A model generated the notes under the pieces. It saw only the letters and a program-made list of their open reading frames with translations, was not told the DNA's origin and ran no database searches. From assembly GCF_037042905.1 (NCBI RefSeq), contig NC_087246.1, forward strand, positions 36,140,001 through 36,204,000: a stretch of 64,000 nucleotides of DNA, in the 5' to 3' direction. Origin of the DNA: Lytechinus pictus (taxonomy: Eukaryota > Echinodermata > Echinoidea > Temnopleuroida > Toxopneustidae). The position numbers and the translations under genes are program-made. Numbering within the stretch: position 1 is the first letter of the stretch; each line of letters begins with the position of its first letter. This document shows, piece by piece, positions 1 through 9,754 of the stretch.

Positions 1-1091
1 GGTGGAGTTCTTGGAATTCATGGTTTCATACATGTAATCGTATCACTGGAGTAAAACCTTCTAAAGGAAAAAATCTGAATTCTGTTTATACAATGTATAT
101 TTCAATGGAATCCTGAATGGATTTATGTAAATCTTTCATTGTTATTCTCTCATTACCATATGTTTTTTTTTTCTTCAAAGGAATCTGTAATATGGGAAAA
201 ATAATGCACTAAAAATGCATTACTGCACCCCAAATTCACAGTGCTGCGCTTAAAAAAATGCACGGCTGGAAGGTTGTGTAGAATGAAAGCATGTGACTTT
301 TATGCACTCACTATCGGCTACCCGTTTTATGAAACGTTCTCCCTTGTGTGCTCACATGCGATGGAAATAACCTGGCTAAGGCTTTGACATTTAACCCATG
401 ATCCATCTTTCCGATGACATTGTAAACATTGGTCTAATTAAATATAGCAGGTCTTGCGAATTGGAAGAAACTCAAGGAATTTAGCATGTGTCATGTTATT
501 TGCAAATATAGAATTTCCAAAATGCTCTGAAACACTTCCTCATGTTGCTTTATATTTCCTTTACTATGTGAAGGGAAAATGGAAATGATAGTACTATGCT
601 TGATAATCAGTGGGCTTTCCTAAATGACATATGATAGCCCGAAAGCTAAGTTTTGAATTATAAGAAACCTGATCCAAATGATGGCTGATTCAGAATGAAT
701 CACCATTGGGTGTTGCTTTTTTTTTCCTTTTGAATAGTTTGATAAACAAAATATATCTTTAGCCAACTACCATTCATTATTGCACCTCCCCGTTTGTGTG
801 ATCATGATAGTAAGGCGAATGTTAGATGACAATTTGTAGAATAATGATTCAAGAAATTAATAGTGTATAATATGCATTCAAACAAAAGATACTAAAGTTG
901 TTAAGTCTTTTAGCCAAGAAAGAAGCCTTACATATGCAATTAAATGTACATCCGTCATTTAGACTATGTTTAGTTATGTTTATGTAGAGTGCCGTCTGCC
1001 CTGAACATTGGAACCTTTTGATACCACGATAGAGTATATGATTATTACATTCAATGATTATCTATTATTGTTCTGATTCATTTAAATAATT
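1..1091. other. intronic/flanking sequence, no feature seen
   Basis: AT-rich sequence without a supportable ORF. It is presumably intron of the TBC1D10-like gene, because the first visible exon at 1357 starts with a splice acceptor and continues an open TBC domain. Confidence 0.5.
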
Positions 1092-1355
1092 ATGTGTGTG
1101 TCTCTCTCTCTCGCTCACCCCTCCCTTCCGTCACCTTCCTGCTTGCTCCATCCTCTTTCCCCATCTCTCTCCTCTGTCTTCCCTTTCATTGATTACAAAT
1201 CATTCTGTCTTTTACTGTGCTGCTCTTTTCCTTCCTTTTCTTCTGTCTTTCCTCCCCCCCCCCCTCTCTCTACCTTCCTAACTCTCTCTCTCTATCCTTT
1301 TCTCTTCATCAATCTCCGTCTCTCTATCTTTCGATCTCTCTCTTTACTGTATACA
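1092..1355 (+). repeat. CT-rich low-complexity tract before a splice acceptor
   Basis: About 260 bases of almost pure pyrimidine (TCTCTC, CCCC and TTCC runs) lead directly into the ACAG acceptor of the exon at 1357. The ORFs that cross it are compositional artefacts. It acts in effect as an unusually long polypyrimidine tract. Confidence 0.8.
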
Positions 1356-1356
1356 G

Positions 1357-1471
1357 AAGAAGCATCGCATCGAGCCCATCCTCTACATGACAGAGTGGTT
1401 CATGTGTATCTTCGCTAGGACCTTACCATGGACATCTGTGCTAAGAGTCTGGGATATGTTCTTCTGTGAAG
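1357..1471 (+). CDS. TBC1D10: TBC1D10-like exon, TBC domain part 1
   Basis: The acceptor TATACAG ends at 1356 and the donor GAAG|GTAAAT is at 1471/1472. The 115 nt encode [17 protein letters not shown] followed by [17 protein letters not shown], leaving one base (phase 1) that is completed by the next exon. Confidence 0.93.
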
Positions 1472-4400
1472 GTAAATACCCCTCACATGCATTTGTATTC
1501 CTCAAGCACTCCATAGGCCTGGTTTCACAGGGGCTCACAAACATTTGATGATGATGATGATGCACAGCATTTGTAAAGTGCCATATCTGTCAAATACATT
1601 CAAAGGCGCATATTTGGCAAAGGTTTGCATGGATGGAAATGTAAAAAAAAAAGACAAACATACACTTTATTTAAGAGGACATAAGCTTCATAAGTCATTC
1701 TAGAACTTCTTGTGAGTTAGTGAAATCTTTGAAGGTCATAGCAAATTTTCCAGTGGAAATCATTAGTGACTAGATCATTGTCAGAATACTTAATGAAATG
1801 CTCTCCCCCCCCCCCTCCCGGCTGTATTTCATATAATTTTGTCTCATGTAGTATTTGTTGAAGTACAGACATAAATGGAAAACAAAAGGACATTTTATAT
1901 GCATAGTATTAAAGATTGATTTGAACAAAGTATGACTGCATTTTGAATATTTGTAATAAATTTAGTTCTGATACACTTTACAAGCTTCATAAATAATTCT
2001 AGAACTTCTTGTGAGTTAGTGAAATCTTTGCAGGTCATAGCAAATTTTCCAGTGGAAATCATTAGTGACTAGATCATTGTCAGAATGCTTTATGAAATGC
2101 TCCCCCCCCCCTCCCGGCTGTATTTCATATAATTTTGTCTCATGTAGTATTTGTTGAAGTACAGACATAAATGGAAAACAAAAAGACATTTTATATGAAT
2201 AGTATTAAAGATTGATTTGAACAAAGTATGATTGCATTTTGAATATTTGTCATAAATTTAGTTCTGATACACTTTACAAGCTTCATAAATCTTTCTAGAA
2301 CTTCTTGTGAGGAAGTGAAATCTTTGCAGGTCATAGTAAATTTTCCAGTGGAAATCATTAGTGACTAGATCAGCCATTCTCAATTACTTTTTTGAAGCTC
2401 CACATTTCTTGTTGAGAATCTATAATGCTCCACTATCCATTACGCAAACAAGCGAAATATTGCGGAGGGGGTCCAGGGGCCATGGTGGGGGTCGAGGGGG
2501 CAGAGCCCCTGAAGCTTTGGAATATGGGCTCTATAATATCAATAGAAGAAATACAAATGCCAACAATCTACACAATATATTAAAAGAAAAATGATTAGTG
2601 ACGTTTTCACAACATAGGCCTACATGTACCAGCATTGTAAAAAAATTATGTGTTCTTACAGCAAAATTGATGTCAGCAGAGTTGCCATAAAATGTGTGTA
2701 TTTTATTTTTACAGTATTGATGTTAATTTTTCCATGAATTAGAAAGAAAAAATAATTAAAAAAGTTTTTATAGAGTAGGCCTACATATTTAGTTAAAACA
2801 GATAAAATGTGTTAGTTCTGACCAATGTATATTTTGTTTCTCTCACTTGAATATTTCCAGGAAAAAATTATAAAAACACTCCTGTAATTTTGCACACAAT
2901 GGAAACTCTGCTGACAGCATTTGTTGTAATAATACAGATACTTTTTACAGTGAGTGATACCACTAGTTCAGACTGTTCTGCACTAGATCTAGTGGCTCAA
3001 GCAAGTGGCGTAATGTGTAAAAAATTGAGGGGGCCAGATATGGTGGCTGGAGCAAATTTCTTTAAAAAATGCGAGCGAGCACAGCGAGCTATAAAAAATG
3101 TTGAACTTTTCAATACAAAAATCTATATTTTGGATAGATTTTGACATAATATTAAGAAAATAATACAATGTTCCACTCTTACCCTTTCCTTTTCTTTCTT
3201 TTTTCCTCCTTTTTTTCTTGGCTGTGAAACATTGGGGGATCCCCCAAGCCCTACCCCCATATGTACGCCATACATTCCCTAATTTTGCAAGGGCTGAGAA
3301 ATCAGGCGTTGCACTGCACTAACGCCCCAAACTGCCCCTCTTTCTCTACAACTCACGTGCAGTATCATTCATTCAGTGCATGCAGGCAATCACGGTAGAG
3401 ACAATACATCGGAGCATATTTCACTTTTACATCTTTGGATTTTAATCGGCTTCGGAAACAAAGTTTATGCTTGTCAATATGTCTCAAATTCATCCATGAA
3501 CAGGATTTTCTTTGAATTTCATATTATTTGATGTTTAAAACTTAACCAAAACATATATTCTGGAAATGCAAAATTACTCGCCGTAGAAATAGCAATCCTA
3601 TGACAGGGGTTTAAAATCACTTGTGTGGCACAGAAACTATGTACAGAATAGAATAAATAAAAATAAAAACACCATATCGATCCTCCTGCTAAATTTGACA
3701 CAATCTGAGTAAATCAATTAGCATTTAAGTGTCAAGTAAGGATTTTTTTGTTTTCTCTTTGTAATAAAATGATCACCAAACCCTCATTTCCAGGTTAGGC
3801 CTACTGGTAGATATATTTATTGCACCCCCATTTTTCTATTTTTTATTTTTTATTTTTATACCGGCTCCCCGCGCCACTCTGCAAGGCTCGGTGAGCCACA
3901 AGTGGCGCGCGCGCCACCATTTGAGAATCCCTGGACTAGATCATTGTCAGGATGCTTAATGAAATGCTCCCCCCCTTCCCGGCTGTATTTCATATCATTT
4001 TGTCTTATGTAGTATTTGTTGAAGTACATTCATAAATTGAAAGCAAAATGACATTTTATATGAATAGTAAGATTAATTTGAACAAAATATGATTGCATTT
4101 TGAATAATTTCTCATAAATTTGGTTCTGATGATGTAACTGACATTTATAGCTGAACCTGTTCATGTAGAATGTTTCAGGTCACATTTAGACTCGGCTCCC
4201 TGAAAGTACACCCATGACTGATAGAGATAAAATCTTGGATGAGATCATCTTTCTGGGGGGGGGGGCATTTTCATGAAACAAATAGTGATTTTCACTGACA
4301 GCTGTTATAAGCTATTGAAATCCTAGCATCTGATTGGCTTAGAACAAGTTAGTCAGAATATTCGCTTCATGAAATGCCCCCAATTTGTTGGGTTACATTC

Positions 4401-7400
4401 TGATTTGGTATTCTATCGCAAGGAAAAGGAAATAATACCAACTGTAGCATATCACTTCCATATCATGATTAAGTTATCCATATTAGCTCTCTTATACATG
4501 TATGCAACCCATGTAGTTTGATTACTTATATTTCAATTTGACAGGACATGAAACAGATAGTCTATGGTGAAAAGATGGCAAAATGAAAAGTGAAAAAAAA
4601 GCATATATAGAAAATTGAATGAACAATAATGGTAACAGATTTAATTCATTATGCCACAAAGCTACTTTCAGGAGCACTCAAGGATGAATTGTATTATAAA
4701 GAGAAAGAAAAATAATTCAGTGAGATGGAGAGTCAGAGCAACGAGAGTGATTTCATTGTCATTGCATTTGAAAATATATGATTCACTTTTGGACCAGTCA
4801 AAAGTGATATAAATAAGCGGCAATAGTATTTAGATATTTGTAGACATTGATGTCAGAATAATATTTGTAATTTAAAAAGGAGAAAAAAACTCAAATCCCT
4901 CTCCAACTTCATTTACTTCCATTTCAATTGTTGCATTCTTAGGATCAACAAATCTTATAATATAATCATTTTAAGATATACTTTATAACTCCTGTCATGC
5001 CGACATTCCCAGCCTTCATTGGTTGTGTCTCTGATGTCGCCTTGTTTTGATCAAGATTGTTATCATTATCATGATCATTATCATCATTATTAAATTCAGC
5101 ATAATCAACAAACATACAAATACAGGCAGTAGGAAAAGGATATTAACATGAATGTTGGGAAAGGAAAAAAGATGAACTAAATTACTTTAATCTGAAGGTC
5201 TTCCTTTCTCTTTGTTTTCTCCCCCCCCCCCCCCAAAAAAAAGGGGAAAAATGAGGACAGCTTAGAGAAGCTTAAGCTTAGAGTCCGCCATTTTCATAGA
5301 AAACGTTTTTTCACTTACATGTGGGAAGAGTTCTCTACAAGAATTAAGAGGCTGTTTTTCAGACAATATTATGTTGCCATCAGCCATTGCCTTATTTCTA
5401 AAAGTTTTTCTTAGCTGCCCTCGAAGTTTAAGTTTGATATTTCAACACCCCTGTGACGACATTATGTTAAAAAAAATATTCTTCTATACCGACAGGTGTA
5501 AAGATCCTGTTCCGGGTAGCCCTGGTCCTACTCAAGCATACGTTAGGGACCTCACAGCAGCTAGCAGATAGTCCTGGACTCTATGAAACCATGGAGAGAC
5601 TCAAGAACATTCCTGATACAGTCGTGCAGGAAGATTTTCTAGCCTCTGAGGTATTAAGAAGTTCAGCGTACAGTCCTAGGTCTTTTGTAGTCCACCCCAA
5701 ACACTAAGTTGATCTGAAAATAAAGAGGAAAATAAAACAAGAATTAACACTGAAAATTTCATCTAAATTGATTGGAGAATTATAAAATTGAGACATATTA
5801 GAATTTTGCTTGATTTTGCAAAATAGTGGTAGTTGATACACCACATTGGTGATATGTAGTTTGAGAGAACTGCTAGTATCACACAATGTTTTACCTTTCT
5901 ATGGAATAGTTCAATTTTGTAGATTTGATAGTAAAGAATCTCTTGATCCAATCATAATATAATGCTGATTCCTAATGTATAATGTGGGGCCAAAATATTT
6001 GTTATATTATAGGAGGGAAAAATTTAATACATCCCATTTCTTATGATTTAATAAAACAGAGGGTCATGAGTTTGAATCGTTCTACGAGATTAATTTTCTC
6101 CAGCATGAATAGTATCCACATTATCTGCACTCGACCCAGTTGAGGTGAATAGGATTTATTCCTTGAATGCTTTTGGGCCTATAGCTGCTCAGCTACAGCC
6201 AGGGTCATAGTATGATACCAAATGTTAAGTGCAGTAGCTGCTCTGTAAACATGTACCTATTATTATCATTTGTGAAATTAATGGCAAATTCAGAGGCTGA
6301 GCTTACCCCCGTTTTCCTTTTTCGTCCCTTTCAGATGCTGAAGATACGTGTCTTTGAGAAGGACCTTGAGGCAGAACATTCGCTGTCCCTCGCCAGACGT
6401 AAAGCCATAAGGGAAAGACAGCTCTCCTCCGAGAAGGCTGCTGCTATGGCTCGTGACATAGAGGTCAAGAAGAAGACATCCAAGACCAAGAATCCTGCCA
6501 AGGAATGGGAGAAAGAGAAGAAGAAGAAAGAGAAGGAACGCTTGAAACACGCAGACAGCGATTCTGTGATAAGTGTGCCTAATTCACTGGACATGTTGGA
6601 AGAGGAAGATGCTGAAAGTGTTCGGAATGGTGTCGATGGCGATGGGACGTTACGTAAAGACGACAAGAAGAAGAAAAAGAAGGAAAAGAAACAAAAGAGC
6701 AAGGAGAAGTTGTCGATCAATACAAAGGCAGCAATGAGCAGAAACTGGAGCGGCGAGTTGCACAGTCCGGACATTGAAAAAGAATATGAGATTGTGGATA
6801 GGTTGAGTTCTTCCTCGGCAAGCCCAACTAAAAGTGTGAAGAGTAGGAGTACAACGGGCTTCTCGGAAAAAGACTATACCAGCGAGGATGGAGGTGATGG
6901 ACAGGGCAGCAAGAAAAAGAAAAAAGATAAGAAAAAGAAAAGCAAAGGGAAAGAAACCGATGTGATATCAATAGGGGATGACACGGCTAGCATGGTCATT
7001 TCTACAGAAGGACTTACAGACACGATCGATAGGAAAAAGAAAAAGGATAAGAAAAAGAAAAGAGGTAAAAGTAAAGAGAAGGGATCGTCGGGTGAAGAAA
7101 AGGGTGACGATGTGATAAGTATTATGACCGTACCTGATAATATGATGTTTGGAGCTGGGAAGGACAGAAAGAAAGATACAAAGAAGGAAAAGAAGAGGAC
7201 AAAAAATAAAGATTCAGAGATTGAGATGGACCTTCCCGGGATGGTCCGAGGACGCGACGATGAGAGTGTAGATAAACTATCACAAGCAGATACAGAATCT
7301 ATTAAATCGTTATCCAAGAAAGACAAGAAAAAGGAAAAGAAAAAGAGGGCAAAAGAGTTGGTAAAAGAAGCCCAGGCAGTGAAAGGTAATGGTGTGATAC

Positions 7401-7873
7401 GCAACGAGCATGCGAGCGATGGCAATACTTCCTCTCCTGCTAACCTTAGTGACTATGAAGTTGTGGAGAGATGGAAACCACCATCTGACAGCTCCAAGCG
7501 TGGGTCGGAGAAAAGAATGGGTTTGATATACAGTGATGATGATATCCAAAGTCAGTGGGCTGGGATGGCCAGCTTAGGCCCTTTGTCTGAGATACCGACC
7601 TTCGATGAAATCGTAGAGCGGAAGAGGAGGAGTCGAGAACAGGAGGAGAGGAGGAGTCCAAGATTGTCTGAACCCACGTCACCGATTAGCGAAAGCACTA
7701 CATGGAATTCTTCAAGTGGGACTGGGATGCCCCACTCGTACTCTAATGGCATGGAGCCTGAAAGCGGTTTGTCCCAAGTCGGCAACAGTAGGGATATTGA
7801 GAGGACTGATAAAGCTAAAGCCAAAGGTCCGACAAGAGACTATCACAGCTTTGACTATGGCACTACCGTATGA
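1357..7873 (+). CDS. TBC1D10: TBC1D10/EPI64-like Rab GTPase-activating protein (3' part, three exons)
   Basis: The gene joins 1357-1471, 5496-5650 and 6335-7873; earlier exons lie off the left edge. The first two exons encode the C-terminal third of a TBC domain: [16 protein letters not shown], then [13 protein letters not shown], then [17 protein letters not shown] and [11 protein letters not shown]. These are the hallmarks of the TBC1D10A/B/C (EPI64) family, whose members are GAPs for Rab GTPases such as Rab27 and Rab35 (family knowledge). The catalytic Arg and Gln fingers would be upstream and are not visible. Splice phases agree (1, then 0) and all junctions are GT/AG. The last exon encodes a 512-residue tail, far longer than that of mammalian TBC1D10A. 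The tail has six lysine-rich blocks and ends in TTV, a class I PDZ-ligand pattern; mammalian EPI64 also binds a PDZ protein (EBP50) through its C terminus. RPAIN is convergent downstream. The orthologue class is clear; the choice among A, B and C is not. Confidence 0.92.
1683..4135 (+). repeat. approximately 298-bp tandem repeat, three copies, last one split by a transposon
   Basis: Units begin with AAGCTTCATAA at 1683, 1982 and 2278. All carry CTAGAACTTCTTGTGAG, a C-run followed by CCCGGCTGTATTTCATAT, and AAATTTAGTTCTGAT. The third unit breaks off at 2370 and resumes at 3942, where a hAT element has inserted. The array lies wholly within the TBC1D10 intron. Confidence 0.9.
2371..3933. mobile_element. 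nonautonomous hAT transposon with 8-bp TSD
   Basis: The ends are CAGCCATTCTCAA and TTGAGAATCCCTG, which are imperfect inverted repeats of the CAGGG type. The target duplication GACTAGAT lies at 2363-2370 and 3934-3941, and neighbouring copies of the host tandem repeat show the undisturbed target. Next to the right end is a GTGGCGCGCGCGCCAC palindrome, common in hAT elements. The short ORFs inside (2361-2594, 2890-3144) show no transposase motif I recognise, so I call it nonautonomous. Confidence 0.88.
4255..4381. mobile_element. small foldback MITE
   Basis: GGGGGCATTTTCATGAA at the left is matched in inverse by TTCATGAAATGCCCCC at the right, 127 bp in all. The interior holds CTGATTGGCTTAGAA. 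Confidence 0.55.
5496..5650 (+). CDS. TBC1D10: TBC1D10-like exon, end of TBC domain
   Basis: The acceptor CCGACAG ends at 5495 and the donor GAG|GTATTA follows 5650. The 155 nt encode [17 protein letters not shown] and then [20 protein letters not shown], leaving phase 0. The order and spacing match the end of the TBC domain in TBC1D10 proteins. Confidence 0.92.
6335..7873 (+). CDS. TBC1D10: TBC1D10-like terminal exon, lysine-rich tail with PDZ-ligand end
   Basis: The acceptor CCCTTTCAG ends at 6334; the exon then reads [15 protein letters not shown] and runs 512 codons to TGA at 7871-7873. The open frame upstream of 6335 is intron. Lysine-rich blocks (for example [14 protein letters not shown]) alternate with acidic/serine stretches carrying a recurrent VIS(I/V) core: [28 protein letters not shown] second pair is [11 protein letters not shown] and [11 protein letters not shown]. 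No globular domain is recognised and the tail is probably disordered. It ends [11 protein letters not shown]. The first 40 residues correspond to the helical post-TBC segment of TBC1D10. Confidence 0.93.
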   Translation: MLKIRVFEKDLEAEHSLSLARRKAIRERQLSSEKAAAMARDIEVKKKTSKTKNPAKEWEKEKKKKEKERLKHADSDSVISVPNSLDMLEEEDAESVRNGVDGDGTLRKDDKKKKKKEKKQKSKEKLSINTKAAMSRNWSGELHSPDIEKEYEIVDRLSSSSASPTKSVKSRSTTGFSEKDYTSEDGGDGQGSKKKKKDKKKKSKGKETDVISIGDDTASMVISTEGLTDTIDRKKKKDKKKKRGKSKEKGSSGEEKGDDVISIMTVPDNMMFGAGKDRKKDTKKEKKRTKNKDSEIEMDLPGMVRGRDDESVDKLSQADTESIKSLSKKDKKKEKKKRAKELVKEAQAVKGNGVIRNEHASDGNTSSPANLSDYEVVERWKPPSDSSKRGSEKRMGLIYSDDDIQSQWAGMASLGPLSEIPTFDEIVERKRRSREQEERRSPRLSEPTSPISESTTWNSSSGTGMPHSYSNGMEPESGLSQVGNSRDIERTDKAKAKGPTRDYHSFDYGTTV

Positions 7874-9069
7874 TACTGAGACAAAGAAAAGACAAACGAC
7901 AACACTTGGTGAAGAACGTGTGCTATTCAAAAGTTGGGACACAACTAGACTTGCATGTGTCATTGGACAATTTCTTGTGTTACATGGATTTGAGCAGAAT
8001 GTCCGCTTGCCATCTGTTAGCTGGGTCCTTAATGAATGGATCATCAAGTCAGTGCCACTATAATAATGTAATGTAATGTAGACAGTGAACAACCAGTTGC
8101 ATGTGCAATAATCTGCAAATCCAGAAATGGGGGAAGGGGGCATTGCACATGTCCCTCCTTTTCTCAGAATAGTGTGCATTGTCCCTCCCCCGTTGTTGGA
8201 GTGCCACTCTCTTTGGGGAAGTGAATTCTTATTTTATTATTCCTTTTTTTTTTGGGGGGGGGTCAGAAAATGTGAGAGAAATTGGCCTGCTTACTGTGCT
8301 CCTCTCTTGAAAAATTATGGATAAGACAATACCAGTGAGGTCTGTAGACAGTAGACACTCGTGTCCTAGGTCTCCATTCAAGTTCTTTGCTGTATCACAG
8401 AACACTGGATACCTTTTTTCTAATAAGGAGTAATTTTAGTGATTGGTGGTGGCATGCATGTTTAGTACGTTGTGATACTCTTTGATCATCTTCCGTAATT
8501 GAATAACCATTATGGAGCCATTTTTAGCCAAAGTTTATAAATAAAACTCTATAAACTATGTCAATAGCAGATTACAAGCTTCTGTTACAAGTTACTGAAA
8601 TGGTGCAATTTGATTGGCTTAGGATAAGCTTGTATTGGATTTCTAATGTTTGTGATTGATATTGAGTTTCATGTAAAATAGCCCAGGTCTTCTAATTGTC
8701 TAGAAACTTAACCTATGGAGTTCTATAGTTACATGTATGCATTAGCTCATAAAAGCACCACTCTACTCAATATTCATGACTGGTTGTGATGACCTCATAT
8801 TTACTGGTATATTATTTGTAAAAGAAGAGACCAATGTTGATGAATCAAAGCAATATGGATTCATATTGGTGCTGACTTTATTAGCCCAAACACCCCTTAC
8901 TCCCTTTGAAAAATCCCTATTGCTGTTCCATTTTAGAGACATACATGCAAGGGCAAAGTTTAGTAGGTAAAGGTCATCAGTTCTTGTTGAATGATTAGCA
9001 AGGATAATAAGGTCAAACCTGCTCCAATGATTACCTGTATAAAAGGGTTACAATGTATCTGTCAATAAA
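7874..9069 (+). promoter_or_regulatory. TBC1D10-like 3' UTR with candidate poly(A) signals
   Basis: AATAAA occurs at 8540-8545 and 9064-9069, 0.7 and 1.2 kb after the stop codon. Either could end the transcript. A GC/G-rich imperfect stem at about 8127-8192 (GGGGGAAGGGGGCATTGCACA against TGTGCATTGTCCCTCCCCC) lies in this UTR. Confidence 0.4.
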
Positions 9070-9111
9070 GAGTTGAATACCAGTAGTTTGGGTTCCCTTT
9101 GATACCTTACC

Positions 9112-9330
9112 TTACCGCTGTTCCTTCTCTTTAAAGAGGTTGGATGTCATGGTTTTCCATCTGTCTCTATCCAGTGCTATCTTGCAGCATTCGTTTATCT
9201 TTCTGCCTGTCATCTCTTCAATATTTCCAAGCCAGCTTTTCCTTTTACGTCCCCTTCCTCTTTTGCCTTCAATTTTTCCCTCCATGATTTTCTTTGACAA
9301 GAATGTTTGATAACTTTCCCGATTTAAATA
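9112..9330 (-). pseudogene. 3' fragment of a non-LTR retrotransposon ORF
   Basis: On the minus strand the sequence encodes MEGKIEGKRGRGRKRKSWLG followed by NIEEMTGRKINECCKIALDR and a terminal DRWKTMTSNLF. This is the characteristic C-terminal tail found after the reverse transcriptase of several LINE clades. No RT domain remains nearby, so it is a 5'-truncated relic. Confidence 0.7.
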
Positions 9331-9335
9331 AATAC

Positions 9336-9753
9336 AGGATCTTGTCCAGAAATGCCACCTGCTCAGAAAGATGGGTTTACTCATCTCCCTTTGACGGTCT
9401 TTAGGCATGTTTGAAACAGGGAATAATTTTGCTCTACAAATTTGAATAGCATTTTTGGTCAGAAGAGAAAAACTCTCAACTCAGTAATGTACAGTCCTAT
9501 GTAAAAATATGTTGTACAAAAGACTTTATGTGTAGCAGTCTTCAAGGATCTTGTCCAGAAATGCCACCTGCTCAGAAAGATGGGTTTACTCATCTCCCTT
9601 TGACGGTCTTTAGGCATGTTTGAAACAGGGAATAATTTTGCTCTACAAATTTGAATAGCATTTTTGGTCATAAGAGAAAAACTCTCAACTCAGTAATGTA
9701 CAGTCCTATGTAAAAATATGTTGTACAAAAGACTTTATGTGTAGCAGTCTTCA
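9336..9753. repeat. recent 209-bp tandem duplication
   Basis: AGGATCTTGTCCAGAAATGC begins at 9336 and again at 9545. The two units are nearly identical (the visible change is TCAGAAG versus TCATAAG) down to GTAGCAGTCTTCA, so the duplication is young. Confidence 0.92.
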
Positions 9754-9754
9754 A

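Noticed and set aside
1092..1418. 108-codon ORF rich in Ser/Leu/Pro
   Set aside because: It is a translated CT tract that runs into the TBC1D10 exon in the wrong frame.
2890..3144. 84-codon ORF with a signal-peptide-like start
   Set aside because: It lies inside a nonautonomous hAT element with no supporting homology or splice context.
6212..6334. ATG at 6212 as the start of a 553-codon protein
   Set aside because: The exon begins at 6335 after a CCCTTTCAG acceptor, in phase with the TBC exons. The upstream part is open intron.
6290..8179. Several minus-strand ORFs up to 183 codons rich in Phe/Ser/Leu
   Set aside because: They are antisense shadows of the lysine-rich TBC1D10 exon.
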